From: JBDWFY01 sp039976075
GTDB taxonomy: Bacteria > Pseudomonadota > Alphaproteobacteria > Rhizobiales > Stappiaceae
Reading direction: 5' to 3'
Assembly: GCA_039976075.1 (NCBI GenBank)
Contig: JBDWFY010000021.1
Coordinates: 105,665 to 169,664, forward strand
Length of the DNA: 64,000 nucleotides
In this document: piece by piece, positions 51,947 through 61,046 of the stretch
Position numbering within the stretch: the stretch's first letter is position 1
Layout: each line of letters begins with the position of its first letter
Made by a program: the position numbers and the translations under genes
The notes under the pieces: model-generated
Seen by the model: the letters and a program-made list of their open reading frames with translations, nothing else
Told to the model about the DNA's origin: nothing
The model's database searches: none

Positions 51947-53464
51947 ATGATGTTGTTGTCGATGGCTGGAATTGAAAAGCACTTCGGGGGCGTGCCGGCC
52001 CTGGCAAGAGCGTCGCTTGATATTGAGCCCGGAGAAGTGCACGCGCTGATCGGACAGAACGGTGCGGGAAAATCAACTCTCATAAAGATACTAACGGGTG
52101 TCTATAGCCGAGATGCCGGCAACATCTCGTTCGATGGTGCCTCATCCCACTTTCGCTCACCGGGAGAAGCGCAGGCCGGTGGAATTGCCACCATATATCA
52201 GGAACTTAATCTGGTTCCGCTGCGCTCTGTCACCGAAAATGTCATTCTTGGATTTGAACCCAAACGGATGGGGTGGCTGATCGACTGGCAAGCGGCCCAT
52301 CAGCGCACGCGTGAAATTCTGGCGCGTTTCCAGATTAACATCGATGTCACGGAGCAATTGGGCAACTATTCAACGGCTATTCAACAACTCGTCGCGATTG
52401 CGCGGGCTGTCTCACTGAATGCCAAACTTGTCATCATGGATGAGCCGACATCTTCCCTGGACTCCTCGGAAATCGAGATTTTGTTCGGCGTGGTTCGTGA
52501 ACTGAAGGCATCCGGCGTTTCAGTTCTGTATGTTTCTCATTTCCTGGATGAGCTTTACCAGATCTGCGACCGCGTGACGGTCATGCGCGACGGGTGCACC
52601 GTGGCAACCGATGTCATTGAGCAAACGAGTAAACTTGACCTGATCGCAGACATGCTTGGCCGGGATGTGGAAGATGTGAAAGCAGAAGGCATGACCGAGT
52701 TCGGGGGCGCAGCCGCCAAACAGGGCGACTTGCTGCTGGAGGCGAAAGACATCAGCACGGGACCACGGCTGAAGCGATTGAACATTTCCCTGCACCGGGG
52801 TGAAATTGTCGGGCTTGGCGGGCTACTGGGTGCAGGACGCACAGAGGCTGCTCGCGCGTTGTTCGGTGTCGACAGAATTGTTGACGGTAAACTGGGGTTG
52901 GAATCCGGAGAGTGGAAGCCGACCAGTCCCGCTAACGCGATTGCCTCCGGAATTGGATTTTTGTCTGAAGACCGCAAGGTGGAGGGCATAATCCCCGATA
53001 TGTCCGTGCGCGAAAACTTGACCCTCGCACTGTTGCCCCGACTGTCTCGCTACGGACAGATTGACCGGGCGCGTGAGAAAGAAATCGTAGAAGACTTTAT
53101 CAAACGTCTGGGCATCAAGACTGCAGGAATGGAACAGCCGATCCGTGAGCTATCCGGAGGAAACCAGCAAAAAGTGCTGTTGGCTCGCTGGCTCGCAACT
53201 GATCCCGAAATTCTCATCCTTGATGAGCCGACCAGAGGCGTGGATGTCGGGGCCAAACGCGAAATTCAGCTTATCATCCGTGATTTTGTCGATCGCGGAC
53301 TTGGGGTCATTCTGATCAGTTCTGAGTTCGAGGAACTTGTTGAAGGCGCTGGTCGAATCATCGTGCTTCATGAGGGGGAGACTGTAACGGAACTGGTCAA
53401 TCCAGGCATAACTGAGAATGCGCTCGTTCATGCACTGGCGCATGATCACAGGGGGGCGGCTTGA
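51947..53464 (+). CDS. Sugar ABC transporter ATP-binding protein (two domains, CUT2)
   Basis: A 505-residue duplicated ATPase, normal for RbsA/YtfR types. The first domain has an intact Walker A (GQNGAGKST), a LSxGQ-like segment replaced by NYSTAIQQLVAIARA, and Walker B LVIMDEPTS. The second has a degenerate Walker A (GLLGAGRTEAARALFG) but a canonical signature ELSGGNQQKVLLARWL and Walker B ILILDEPTRGVDVG. This asymmetry is usual for the family. It energises the two permeases encoded downstream; its stop overlaps the first permease start (TGATG). Confidence 0.93.
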   Translation: MMLLSMAGIEKHFGGVPALARASLDIEPGEVHALIGQNGAGKSTLIKILTGVYSRDAGNISFDGASSHFRSPGEAQAGGIATIYQELNLVPLRSVTENVILGFEPKRMGWLIDWQAAHQRTREILARFQINIDVTEQLGNYSTAIQQLVAIARAVSLNAKLVIMDEPTSSLDSSEIEILFGVVRELKASGVSVLYVSHFLDELYQICDRVTVMRDGCTVATDVIEQTSKLDLIADMLGRDVEDVKAEGMTEFGGAAAKQGDLLLEAKDISTGPRLKRLNISLHRGEIVGLGGLLGAGRTEAARALFGVDRIVDGKLGLESGEWKPTSPANAIASGIGFLSEDRKVEGIIPDMSVRENLTLALLPRLSRYGQIDRAREKEIVEDFIKRLGIKTAGMEQPIRELSGGNQQKVLLARWLATDPEILILDEPTRGVDVGAKREIQLIIRDFVDRGLGVILISSEFEELVEGAGRIIVLHEGETVTELVNPGITENALVHALAHDHRGAA

Positions 53465-54447
53465 TGGAACATGTGGCAAAAAGAGTCATGCTTCCCAAAT
53501 TCAATCTGAGCCGCCATGGCGGGCTTATTGCCCTGGCGGTGATCCTTGCCTTCAATGTCATTGTCACCCCGAATTTCTTTCAGGCCCAAACGCTGGCGGT
53601 GAACATCAGCCAGGTCGCAACCATTGCCATCGTCGCCATGGGCATGACTCTGGTGATTGCAACCGGCGGCATCGATCTGTCGGTCGGCGCGGTGATGGCT
53701 CTTTCCGGTGCCCTGGCTCCGTTGATTTTCCTTTCTGAATTCGGAACGGCTTATCCTGCACTGGGCATTGCTGCAGCGCTGATTATTCCCATCATGCTCG
53801 CCATGGTCTGTGGCCTCTTTAACGGCTATATCGTTGCGTTTTTGGGCGTTCAGCCGATTATTGCGACGTTGATCCTGTTCATTTCAGGCCGAGGCATTGC
53901 CCAAGTCCTGACCAACGGCAACCTGCAAACCTTCAGCAACCCTTACTTCAGTTATCTGGGGACCGGAAAAATTCTCGGACTACCGTTTCAAGGTTGGCTG
54001 GCCCTGGTCATCGCTGTCATCCTTACCTGGGTCGTCACGCGCACGTCATTCGGTCGCTACGTGCTGGCAACAGGGGGCAATGAGCGTGCCGCTTACCTTG
54101 CCGGCGGACCAGTGCGGAAAGTCAAAATCGGCGTTTATGTCATCTGTTCAGCGCTTGCGGGATTGGCGGGGTTGATTGTTGTGGCGATCAATTCTGCATC
54201 CGATGCGGCACGAAACGGTAATCTGATGGAGCTCGACGCCATTGCGGCGGCTGTTGTGGGTGGTGCGCTGCTCCAGGGAGGGCGAGCGCCGATATTCGGT
54301 GCCATTCTGGGTGCCGTCATCATTCAATTGGTTAAATACACGCTCCTGGCAAACGGTGTGGAAGACGAGTACGCGCTCATAGCCAAGGCGCTGATTATTC
54401 TGGCTGCGGTTTATCTGCAGCAGGGCAGAAGAGGCAAAAATGCTTGA
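53464..54447 (+). CDS. Sugar ABC transporter permease (CUT2)
   Basis: A 327-residue permease with eight to ten membrane segments. The RbsC-like signature MGMTLVIATGGIDLSVGAVMALSGAL is at residues 60-85. It is the first of two non-identical permeases, as in the YtfT/YjfF pair. Its ATG at 53464 overlaps the ATPase stop; the last eight bases overlap the next permease gene. Confidence 0.92.
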   Translation: MEHVAKRVMLPKFNLSRHGGLIALAVILAFNVIVTPNFFQAQTLAVNISQVATIAIVAMGMTLVIATGGIDLSVGAVMALSGALAPLIFLSEFGTAYPALGIAAALIIPIMLAMVCGLFNGYIVAFLGVQPIIATLILFISGRGIAQVLTNGNLQTFSNPYFSYLGTGKILGLPFQGWLALVIAVILTWVVTRTSFGRYVLATGGNERAAYLAGGPVRKVKIGVYVICSALAGLAGLIVVAINSASDAARNGNLMELDAIAAAVVGGALLQGGRAPIFGAILGAVIIQLVKYTLLANGVEDEYALIAKALIILAAVYLQQGRRGKNA

Positions 54448-55438
54448 TGGCGATAGTTTCGATCTGAGGAAATACATCGCGCGCAATCCTCAATCGGTTG
54501 CCGTGTGGGTCGCGCTCCTCGTGCTGATCGTGTTCGGCCTGTTGCGGTATGACAATTTCGGCAGCGCCTACAACATCTCATCCTTCCTCAACTACAATGC
54601 CATGTTCATCATTATCTCTGTGGGAATGTGTTTTGTCATACTGACCGGCGGTATCGATCTGTCGGTCGGGTCGGTTGCCGCATTCACTTCAATCATTGCG
54701 GCCTATCTCAGTCCCTATGGTATTGAGATTGCGCTGCCGTGCGCCGTTGCCGCCGGAATTGTGTTCGGTGCGTTTAATGCCTTCTGCGTGACGCACCTCA
54801 ATATTCCACCGTTCATTGCGACACTGGCGACCATGATCGGCGCCAAGGGCGGTGCGCTGGTGATTTCAGGTGCGCAGACCATCGCCGTGGATTGGGGGTC
54901 CAATTTCACCCAACTGGGAATGGAAAAGGCTTTTGACCTGGTGCCGTGGTCAATCGTGATTGTTGCAGTTGTTGTTGTCGGGCTGTGGATCGTTCTGGAG
55001 CAGACCACGCTGGGACGAACCGTGCTTGCTGTGGGGGGCGGCGAAGAGGCTTCCGTCATGATGGGCTTGAAAGTTGACCATGCCCGGTTCTTTGCCTATG
55101 CCCTTTCAGGTGGCTGTGCGGGACTCGCCGGTGTGTTCCTGGCGTCGGGCTTCGGCGCCGGACAACCGCTCGAGGGTGTAGGATGGGAACTGTCCGCGAT
55201 AGCCGCAGTCGTTGTGGGGGGAACATTGCTGACAGGTGGATTAGGGTCGATTCCGGCAACAATCGCAGGTGCGTTGCTGCTGGGACTCGTGTTCAATATT
55301 CTGAATTTTGAAAATGGCAAAGGCACCATCAGTTTCAGTGCCTATTGGCAGATGGTAATCCGGGGTGCGTTCCTATTTCTTGTCATTCTCTTCCAGGTTC
55401 GGGTTATGAAACTTCGGCAACAAAGGGCGTCGCTATGA
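54440..55438 (+). CDS. Sugar ABC transporter permease (CUT2)
   Basis: A 332-residue permease, paralogue of the preceding one, with the same signature block GMCFVILTGGIDLSVGSVAAF around residue 60 and the later GLGSIPATIAGALLLG. The two together probably form a heterodimeric channel. Its stop overlaps the next gene's start by ATGA. Confidence 0.92.
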   Translation: MLDGDSFDLRKYIARNPQSVAVWVALLVLIVFGLLRYDNFGSAYNISSFLNYNAMFIIISVGMCFVILTGGIDLSVGSVAAFTSIIAAYLSPYGIEIALPCAVAAGIVFGAFNAFCVTHLNIPPFIATLATMIGAKGGALVISGAQTIAVDWGSNFTQLGMEKAFDLVPWSIVIVAVVVVGLWIVLEQTTLGRTVLAVGGGEEASVMMGLKVDHARFFAYALSGGCAGLAGVFLASGFGAGQPLEGVGWELSAIAAVVVGGTLLTGGLGSIPATIAGALLLGLVFNILNFENGKGTISFSAYWQMVIRGAFLFLVILFQVRVMKLRQQRASL

Positions 55439-56535
55439 AGCGTGAGATCGTCTCGGTCAAACCGCGCCTGTTTCAGATTCCCCTGAAGGAAGTTCTGGTC
55501 GATGCCAAGCACGGGGCACACCACTTTTTCGAACTTGTCACTGTAACGATCAAGCTGAGCGACGGGAGCGAGGGTACCGGCTACAGCTATACCGGTGGAA
55601 AAGGCGGCCATGCGGCTGTTGCAATGATCGAACACGACCTCGCGCCGTTCCTGATGGGAAAAGACGCAAGGCCGGTTGAGCACCTCTATGAAGAGATGCA
55701 ATGGCTGGTGCACTATGTTGGCCGGGGCGGCATTGCATCCTTTGCCATATCGGCGGTGGATATCGCGCTTTGGGATCTCAGAGGGAAACATTTGAACCAG
55801 CCTCTACGGCAAATGGCCGGTGGCGCCGGACAAACCTGCCAAGCCTATTGCGGCGGCATCGATCTCAATTTTCCATTGCCCAAGCTACTCGATAATGTGC
55901 AGGACTATCTTGATCGTGGCTTCAACGGCGTCAAGATCAAGATAGGTCAGCCCACACTCGATGAGGATATGAGGCGGATCGCCGCCGTGCGAAATCTGAT
56001 CGGGCCGGATGTCGCTTTCATGGTGGATGCGAATTACGCTCTGTCAGTTGATGAGGCTATTACCGCTGCCCGGGCATTCAGGCCATACAATTTACTCTGG
56101 TTCGAAGAGCCGACTATCCCCGACGATTACGAAGGCTTTGCAAGAATTGCCGAGGCAACTCATGTTCCATTGGCAATGGGTGAAAATCTTCATACCATTC
56201 ATGAGTTTGAACGTGCATTCAGCCATGCCAAACTCAGTTACATTCAGCCCGATGCGTCGAATTGCGGTGGCATTACCGGCTTTTTACGGGTTGCAGAGCT
56301 GGCCCGCGCTGCGGGGATTCCGGTCTGCAGTCACGGAATGCAGGAGTTGCATGTCAGTCTGTTGTCGGCGCAACAGAATGCGGGCTGGCTGGAAGTTCAT
56401 TCGTTTCCAATTGATTTGTACACAAAGCGTCCGCTCGTGGTGGAGAATGCGCGTGCCGTTGCGCCTGATGAGCCGGGAATTGGTGTAACGTTTGATTGGG
56501 ACAAACTGAATTCAGAAAACATACTTGGAAAGTGA
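55435..56535 (+). CDS. Enolase-superfamily sugar-acid dehydratase (mandelate racemase group)
   Basis: A 366-residue enzyme with an N-terminal capping domain (residues 1-130) and a TIM barrel. The catalytic lysine pair is K167 and K169 in VKIKIGQ. Metal ligands are D198 (MVDANYA), E224 (WFEEPT) and E250 (MGENLH). The second acid/base residue is H300 with E304 in SHGMQELH. This K-x-K / H pattern marks the mandelate-racemase subgroup, which dehydrates sugar acids to 2-keto-3-deoxy acids or epimerises related compounds. In this operon it probably dehydrates an aldonate or aldarate; the exact sugar is not predicted. Confidence 0.88.
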   Translation: MKREIVSVKPRLFQIPLKEVLVDAKHGAHHFFELVTVTIKLSDGSEGTGYSYTGGKGGHAAVAMIEHDLAPFLMGKDARPVEHLYEEMQWLVHYVGRGGIASFAISAVDIALWDLRGKHLNQPLRQMAGGAGQTCQAYCGGIDLNFPLPKLLDNVQDYLDRGFNGVKIKIGQPTLDEDMRRIAAVRNLIGPDVAFMVDANYALSVDEAITAARAFRPYNLLWFEEPTIPDDYEGFARIAEATHVPLAMGENLHTIHEFERAFSHAKLSYIQPDASNCGGITGFLRVAELARAAGIPVCSHGMQELHVSLLSAQQNAGWLEVHSFPIDLYTKRPLVVENARAVAPDEPGIGVTFDWDKLNSENILGK

Positions 56536-56543
56536 AGCGTATC

Positions 56544-57578
56544 ATGACGATCAGAGCCGCCATTTATCGAGGCAACAAGACCTTCAGTGTTGAACAAAAA
56601 GATGTCTCACCGCCGGGGCCGGGCGAGGTGCAGCTCGATGTGGCCTATTGCGGCATATGCGGTACGGATCTTCATATTTATCTCGGACACATGGATCAGC
56701 GTGTCGGGTTCGAACGCACTGTCGGGCACGAGATGTCCGGTGTTGTTTCCGCGCTTGGAGAAGGCGTGAGTGGCTTTTCTGTCGGCCAGCATGTGGTCGT
56801 GCGTCCGCTTGATCACTGCGGTGAGTGCCCGGCGTGCAAGGCGGGGCATGAGCATATCTGTCACAAACTGAAATTCATCGGTATCGACACGGAAGGCGCG
56901 TTTCAGGAAAAGTGGAACGTGCCGGCCCATACGCTGCACGGATTGCCTGATAATCTGGACTTGTCCCATGCCGCACTGATCGAGCCATTGGCGGTCGCCT
57001 GTCACGATGTCAAACGTGGGCGGGTGGCTGAAGGTGAGGATGTTCTGGTGATTGGCGGTGGCCCGATCGGCATGCTGGTTGCGCTTGTTGCACGACACGC
57101 CGGTGGCAATGTCACCATATCGGAGATCAATGAAAACCGTCTCGCCTACGCTGAGTCACTCGGTTTTTCGACCGTCAATCCGGCGAGTGGAAATGCCGCA
57201 GAAACCATTGCCAGCCAGGTCGGTGACAAGGGTGTCGATGTGGTGTTTGAAGTTTCCGGCAGTCAGGCCGGTGTTGATCTGATGACGCAGGTTGCCGGAA
57301 CGAGGGCGCGCATCGTCATGGTTGCCATTCATGCGACCAAACCACAGATTGACCTGTTTCAGTTCTTCTGGCGTGAGTTGGAAATGGTCGGTGCGCGTGT
57401 CTACCACAAACAGGATTACGATGAGGCCATGACGCTGCTTGCCGACGGTCTGGTTGATTGCGGCAGTTTCATTACCGACATCAAACCTCTGGAAGAAATC
57501 CAGGGCGCCTTTGAGACGCTGACGTCCAATCCCAACGCCATGAAGTCGATGATCAGAATTTCGGGGAACGAGGCATGA
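56544..57578 (+). CDS. Zinc-dependent alcohol dehydrogenase (MDR family)
   Basis: A 344-residue medium-chain dehydrogenase. Catalytic zinc ligands C39, H62 and E63 (GICGTD and VGHEMSG) and structural-zinc cysteines C92, C95, C98 and C106 (HCGECPACKAGHEHIC) are all present. The NAD loop is VIGGGPIGMLVALVARHAG. Relatives oxidise polyols, sugar acids or threonine. It begins eight bases after the dehydratase stop and probably oxidises the substrate or an intermediate in the same pathway. Confidence 0.9.
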   Translation: MTIRAAIYRGNKTFSVEQKDVSPPGPGEVQLDVAYCGICGTDLHIYLGHMDQRVGFERTVGHEMSGVVSALGEGVSGFSVGQHVVVRPLDHCGECPACKAGHEHICHKLKFIGIDTEGAFQEKWNVPAHTLHGLPDNLDLSHAALIEPLAVACHDVKRGRVAEGEDVLVIGGGPIGMLVALVARHAGGNVTISEINENRLAYAESLGFSTVNPASGNAAETIASQVGDKGVDVVFEVSGSQAGVDLMTQVAGTRARIVMVAIHATKPQIDLFQFFWRELEMVGARVYHKQDYDEAMTLLADGLVDCGSFITDIKPLEEIQGAFETLTSNPNAMKSMIRISGNEA

Positions 57579-58345
57579 GCGTTATGAAGCTATTTGACCT
57601 GTCGGGTAAAACGGCGCTGGTAACGGGCGCAAAACGCGGCATCGGCAGGGGGATGGCCGAAGCGCTGGCTGAGGCGGGGGCGGATATCATTGGTGTCAGT
57701 GCCAGCATGGATGCCGATGGCGGTGAGGTCGGCGATGCGGTTCGGGGACTGGGGCGCAAATTCTCCGGATATGGCTGCGATTTTGGAGATCGTGCAGCGG
57801 TGAGGGGGTTCGCGGCACAGGTGCTGAAAGATTATCCGAAAATCGACATTTTGATCAATAACGCCGGGACGATCAAGCGCAAGCCCGCTGCAGAACATGA
57901 TGATGAGCTGTGGGACGCCGTCATTGAGATCAACCTGTCGGCGCAGTTCGTTCTGACACGCGAGATCGGCAAGTCGATGGTGGCACGGGGCAGCGGCAAG
58001 ATCATCTTCACAGCCTCGCTTCTGACCTTTCAGGGCGGTATTACCGTGCCTGGCTATTCCGCTTCCAAGGGCGGGATCGGGCAATTGACCAAGGCCTTTG
58101 CCAATGAGTGGGCGGCCAGTGGCGTCAACGTCAACGCCATTGCGCCGGGCTATATTGCAACGGACAATACCGAAGCGTTGCAAAAAGATCCCGACCGTTC
58201 AAAAGCCATCCTTGAACGCATTCCCGCCGGTCGCTGGGGAGCGCCGGCTGATTTCGCCGGTGCTGCCGTCTATCTCGCCTCATCCGCCTCGGATTATGTG
58301 CATGGCTCAATTCTGACCATCGATGGCGGCTGGATGGGACGTTAG
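57575..58345 (+). CDS. kduD: KduD-like SDR (2-dehydro-3-deoxy-gluconate 5-dehydrogenase family)
   Basis: A 256-residue SDR. The cofactor loop is TGAKRGIGRGMAEAL (residues 17-31), the catalytic Tyr-Lys pair is in PGYSASKGGIGQ, and NAIAPGYIATDNT, then RIPAGRWGAPADF and ASDYVHGSILTIDGGW near the end match KduD proteins closely. KduD interconverts 2,5-diketo-3-deoxygluconate and 2-keto-3-deoxygluconate. Here it may act on the dehydratase product. Its ATG overlaps the upstream stop by ATGA; it is the last gene of the operon. Confidence 0.85.
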   Translation: MSVMKLFDLSGKTALVTGAKRGIGRGMAEALAEAGADIIGVSASMDADGGEVGDAVRGLGRKFSGYGCDFGDRAAVRGFAAQVLKDYPKIDILINNAGTIKRKPAAEHDDELWDAVIEINLSAQFVLTREIGKSMVARGSGKIIFTASLLTFQGGITVPGYSASKGGIGQLTKAFANEWAASGVNVNAIAPGYIATDNTEALQKDPDRSKAILERIPAGRWGAPADFAGAAVYLASSASDYVHGSILTIDGGWMGR

Positions 58346-58355
58346 GCGCGGGAGA

Positions 58356-58847
58356 TCAAAGGGCAACCAGCAGCGACGCAGTCAGATAGAGGCCCAAACC
58401 ATACGATAGGTGGGTAACAACGCTCTTCATTCTGGCGAGCAGGGGAGAGGGGGTCTTTGAGGCCGCAAACCCGAAGCCCAACGCTGGTTGCATAATGGCA
58501 AATGGAGCCAGTACCGACACAAGGCCGGCTGCAAGAGCCGGCCAGAGTCTGGGCTCGTCGAGCCAGGCAAGCCCGACCACTGCCAACAGAGCGATGAGAA
58601 AAATCACGCCGATTGCATAGTGAACGACCCAGCCTACAGATCGCTCAAACGGGCGCGGTGGCGTCTGCAGGATCGTGTCGTGCCGGAATTGGCCATTCAT
58701 AGTGCAAATGAGCCATCTTCCGACCAGCCGGTAATCTAGCGACGGAATGCCCAGAAGCCGTTTCTGCGCAAACGCAAATACGTCCATTATCAACGTCGCA
58801 CCGATACCGGTGGCGACAATGTTTGCGGCTGTGTCAAATGAGATCAA
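58356..58847 (-). CDS. DUF2938-family membrane protein
   Basis: A 163-residue membrane protein with four predicted segments (residues 6-22, 68-90, 97-120, 140-160). The motifs IGATLIMDVFAFAQKRLLGIPSLDYRLVGRW and the histidine in FRHDTI are typical of DUF2938, whose function is unknown. A TTG at 58847 is preferred because GGAGG lies eight bases upstream; the frame is open to 58892. It converges on the end of the sugar operon, ten bases away. Confidence 0.82.
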   Translation of the reverse strand: MISFDTAANIVATGIGATLIMDVFAFAQKRLLGIPSLDYRLVGRWLICTMNGQFRHDTILQTPPRPFERSVGWVVHYAIGVIFLIALLAVVGLAWLDEPRLWPALAAGLVSVLAPFAIMQPALGFGFAASKTPSPLLARMKSVVTHLSYGLGLYLTASLLVAL

Positions 58848-59002
58848 GCGGTGAGCCTCCAGCTGTTCGGAGGTTGCACCCTGCCACTTCAAGTCGACTT
58901 GAGGTCAAGCCTGAATGTCAAGAAAAATTGGAAAAGCATTCCCACCCGGAAAACCATCCTCCGGAAAGGTGACGGTTCGACCATCGCGTTGGAATTACGG
59001 GG

Positions 59003-59779
59003 TTAAATCAGTCCTTGCTCTCGCACGGCTGATTTGAACGTTCGTCCGATGGGCACTGTGCTGCCGTTGGAGAGTTTCAGTGCAGGCCGGTCGTTCATGC
59101 GGTCGCGATTTGCGACGGCATCGATCGCCACCCAGTGCGAGCGATGCACCTGAAGACCCGGCTCAGATATGGTTTCGGCAACCGCGTCGCGGAAACGCAT
59201 CGGCAAAAGAGTGTTTCCCTTGGTCGTGACCACTTCAACATAATGATCTTGAGCAGCAAGCTGAATGAGACGCCCGCGTTTGGCAGTCGGCAGGCGTGAC
59301 AGCAGTGGCGGAGCGATGTCAGCCTCTCGCGCAGCGGTGGTTTCCGGAGATGGTGAGGAAAAGTAGCTTGCTGCCAGGACAACAACACCACATTGCATCA
59401 GGATCGACATAAGATCGCCCGGGTCGGGTCGCGCTCCAAAGGCAAGCAGAATAAAGATCACGACCGTAAATACCGGCAGGGTCGTCAGCAGGGCCGCAGC
59501 CAACAGTTTTGTTGGACCGGTTGTGGCAATCCGGCCAGCGAGATGCTCGCTCACTGTTCCTGCGGCCTGACCCACAAGGACCGTTCCTGAAACCATCAGC
59601 AGCCAGAACAGATAACGCGTCGGAGCAGAATAGGCTTCATAGGTTCCGAACGGACCGGCCATGCCCGTCAGCACAACCAGCATTCCAAGCAGCGACAGAT
59701 TACGGGGAGAACAAAGCAGACCACGCAGGGCACAGGTGATCTCTTCAGTCATCCGGTCGTTGGCGAAACGTTTTTGCAT
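59003..59779 (-). CDS. LytTR-domain membrane regulator
   Basis: A 258-residue protein. Residues 28-140 hold four predicted membrane segments; residues 160-258 form a LytTR DNA-binding domain (LIQLAAQDHYVEVVTTKGNTLLPMRF, then VHRSHWVAIDAV, then LKLSNGSTVPIGRTFKSAV). Membrane-anchored LytTR proteins in alphaproteobacteria probably sense a membrane signal without a partner kinase. It is divergent from the choloylglycine hydrolase-like gene, which may be its target; no promoter palindrome was found. Confidence 0.88.
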   Translation of the reverse strand: MQKRFANDRMTEEITCALRGLLCSPRNLSLLGMLVVLTGMAGPFGTYEAYSAPTRYLFWLLMVSGTVLVGQAAGTVSEHLAGRIATTGPTKLLAAALLTTLPVFTVVIFILLAFGARPDPGDLMSILMQCGVVVLAASYFSSPSPETTAAREADIAPPLLSRLPTAKRGRLIQLAAQDHYVEVVTTKGNTLLPMRFRDAVAETISEPGLQVHRSHWVAIDAVANRDRMNDRPALKLSNGSTVPIGRTFKSAVREQGLI

Positions 59780-59897
59780 TTGACGAAATCCCGCTTGGCA
59801 TCATGGGTCGCCCAAGAATAGAGCCGGTGGGGAGCGCAACGCAAATTCGCTGACACTGCGCTGAGACCTTCATTCACAGAGATCGACGGAGCCCCCA

Positions 59898-61007
59898 ATG
59901 ACCGGTCGCAGATTTTCAGGACACCTTCGCGGTTTGATCCGATTGCCCGTCGGATTGCTGATGTTTCTCACAGCATCTGCTGCGCTTGCCTGTTCCACAG
60001 TGGTGCTTGGGTCAAAAGATCGCGCCGTTGTTGCCTATAGCTTCGACTATGAGGAAACCGGGGAGGGCTTTGTCTTCATCAATCCCGCTCATGCCCGCCG
60101 CCGCTCCGTCATGCAAGGCTCTCCCGCTGAATGGGCGGTGCGCTACGGCAGCGTCAGCTTCAATCAACTGGGGCCGGGCATGCCTGCGGCGGGTATGAAC
60201 ACACAGGGGCTGGTTGTGACGCTGATGTGGAACAATGCAGTTGTCTACGAACAGCCGACGACAGAACCGGTCGTCAACGAACTGGAATTCATCCAACGCC
60301 TGCTTGATCAGGCGGCCACCGTCCCTCAAGCGCTGGAGGTTGCAGCGGAAGTTGATATAGACGGCATCGTGCCCATCCACTATTTCCTCGCCGATCGAAG
60401 CGGGCGTGTGGCGATCATAACGCCGAGCGCGAATGGACTGGAAATTCGTCGATCCGGCGACATGCCGGTACCGGCACTGACCAACAACAGCTACTCTGAC
60501 CTGGTTGGGTATATGTTGTCTTTCAGTGAGTTTGGCGGTGAGAGGAAGTCGCCGGATGCAATTCTCCCTGAAGGGCCCGACAGTCAGCAGCGATTTGTGA
60601 TCGCAGCTCGCTCAGCCGCAGAGTTTGAAGAGCAGGTTGAACCTGAGCAGGGATTTGATGTTCTGGATCGACTTGCAGGTGATGAGACACGGTGGCAGAT
60701 CGTCTTTGACCCGACGGCAAACGCTGTGAATTTCCGCATATCCGGCCGGAAAGTGACGCAGCGACTAGATTTTACCGATCTGAATTTTGACTGCCAAAGG
60801 CTGCCGCTGTCGGCACAACTGGATGGCGGAAATGGTGCTGATTTTCTCAGCCGCCTGACACCGGTTGATCCCGCCCTTGTGACGGCGACCACTCACACAG
60901 TGCTGGCAAGTCTCAGCGATGTGACAGGCATGGGACCGGACGTTGCAAAGGGGCTGACAATGGGCCTGCTGGCGTCTCTCAAATGTGAAGATCCGGAGGG
61001 GCGTTGA
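59898..61007 (+). CDS. Choloylglycine hydrolase-family Ntn hydrolase, exported
   Basis: A 369-residue linear amide C-N hydrolase. The signal peptide ends ...SAALA, and cleavage exposes C32 as the N-terminal nucleophile of mature CSTVVLGS. Other family features include YSFDYEETGEG, the oxyanion/Asn region NNSYSD near residue 195, and a late Arg in TRWQIVF. Members include bile-salt hydrolase, penicillin V acylase and quorum-signal acylases. Export to the periplasm suggests action on external amides. It is preceded by no clear ribosome binding site and is divergent from the LytTR gene. Confidence 0.85.
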   Translation: MTGRRFSGHLRGLIRLPVGLLMFLTASAALACSTVVLGSKDRAVVAYSFDYEETGEGFVFINPAHARRRSVMQGSPAEWAVRYGSVSFNQLGPGMPAAGMNTQGLVVTLMWNNAVVYEQPTTEPVVNELEFIQRLLDQAATVPQALEVAAEVDIDGIVPIHYFLADRSGRVAIITPSANGLEIRRSGDMPVPALTNNSYSDLVGYMLSFSEFGGERKSPDAILPEGPDSQQRFVIAARSAAEFEEQVEPEQGFDVLDRLAGDETRWQIVFDPTANAVNFRISGRKVTQRLDFTDLNFDCQRLPLSAQLDGGNGADFLSRLTPVDPALVTATTHTVLASLSDVTGMGPDVAKGLTMGLLASLKCEDPEGR

Positions 61008-61046
61008 TCAAGTCGGTGGGATGTTATGCGAAGAAACGCCCGAGCC

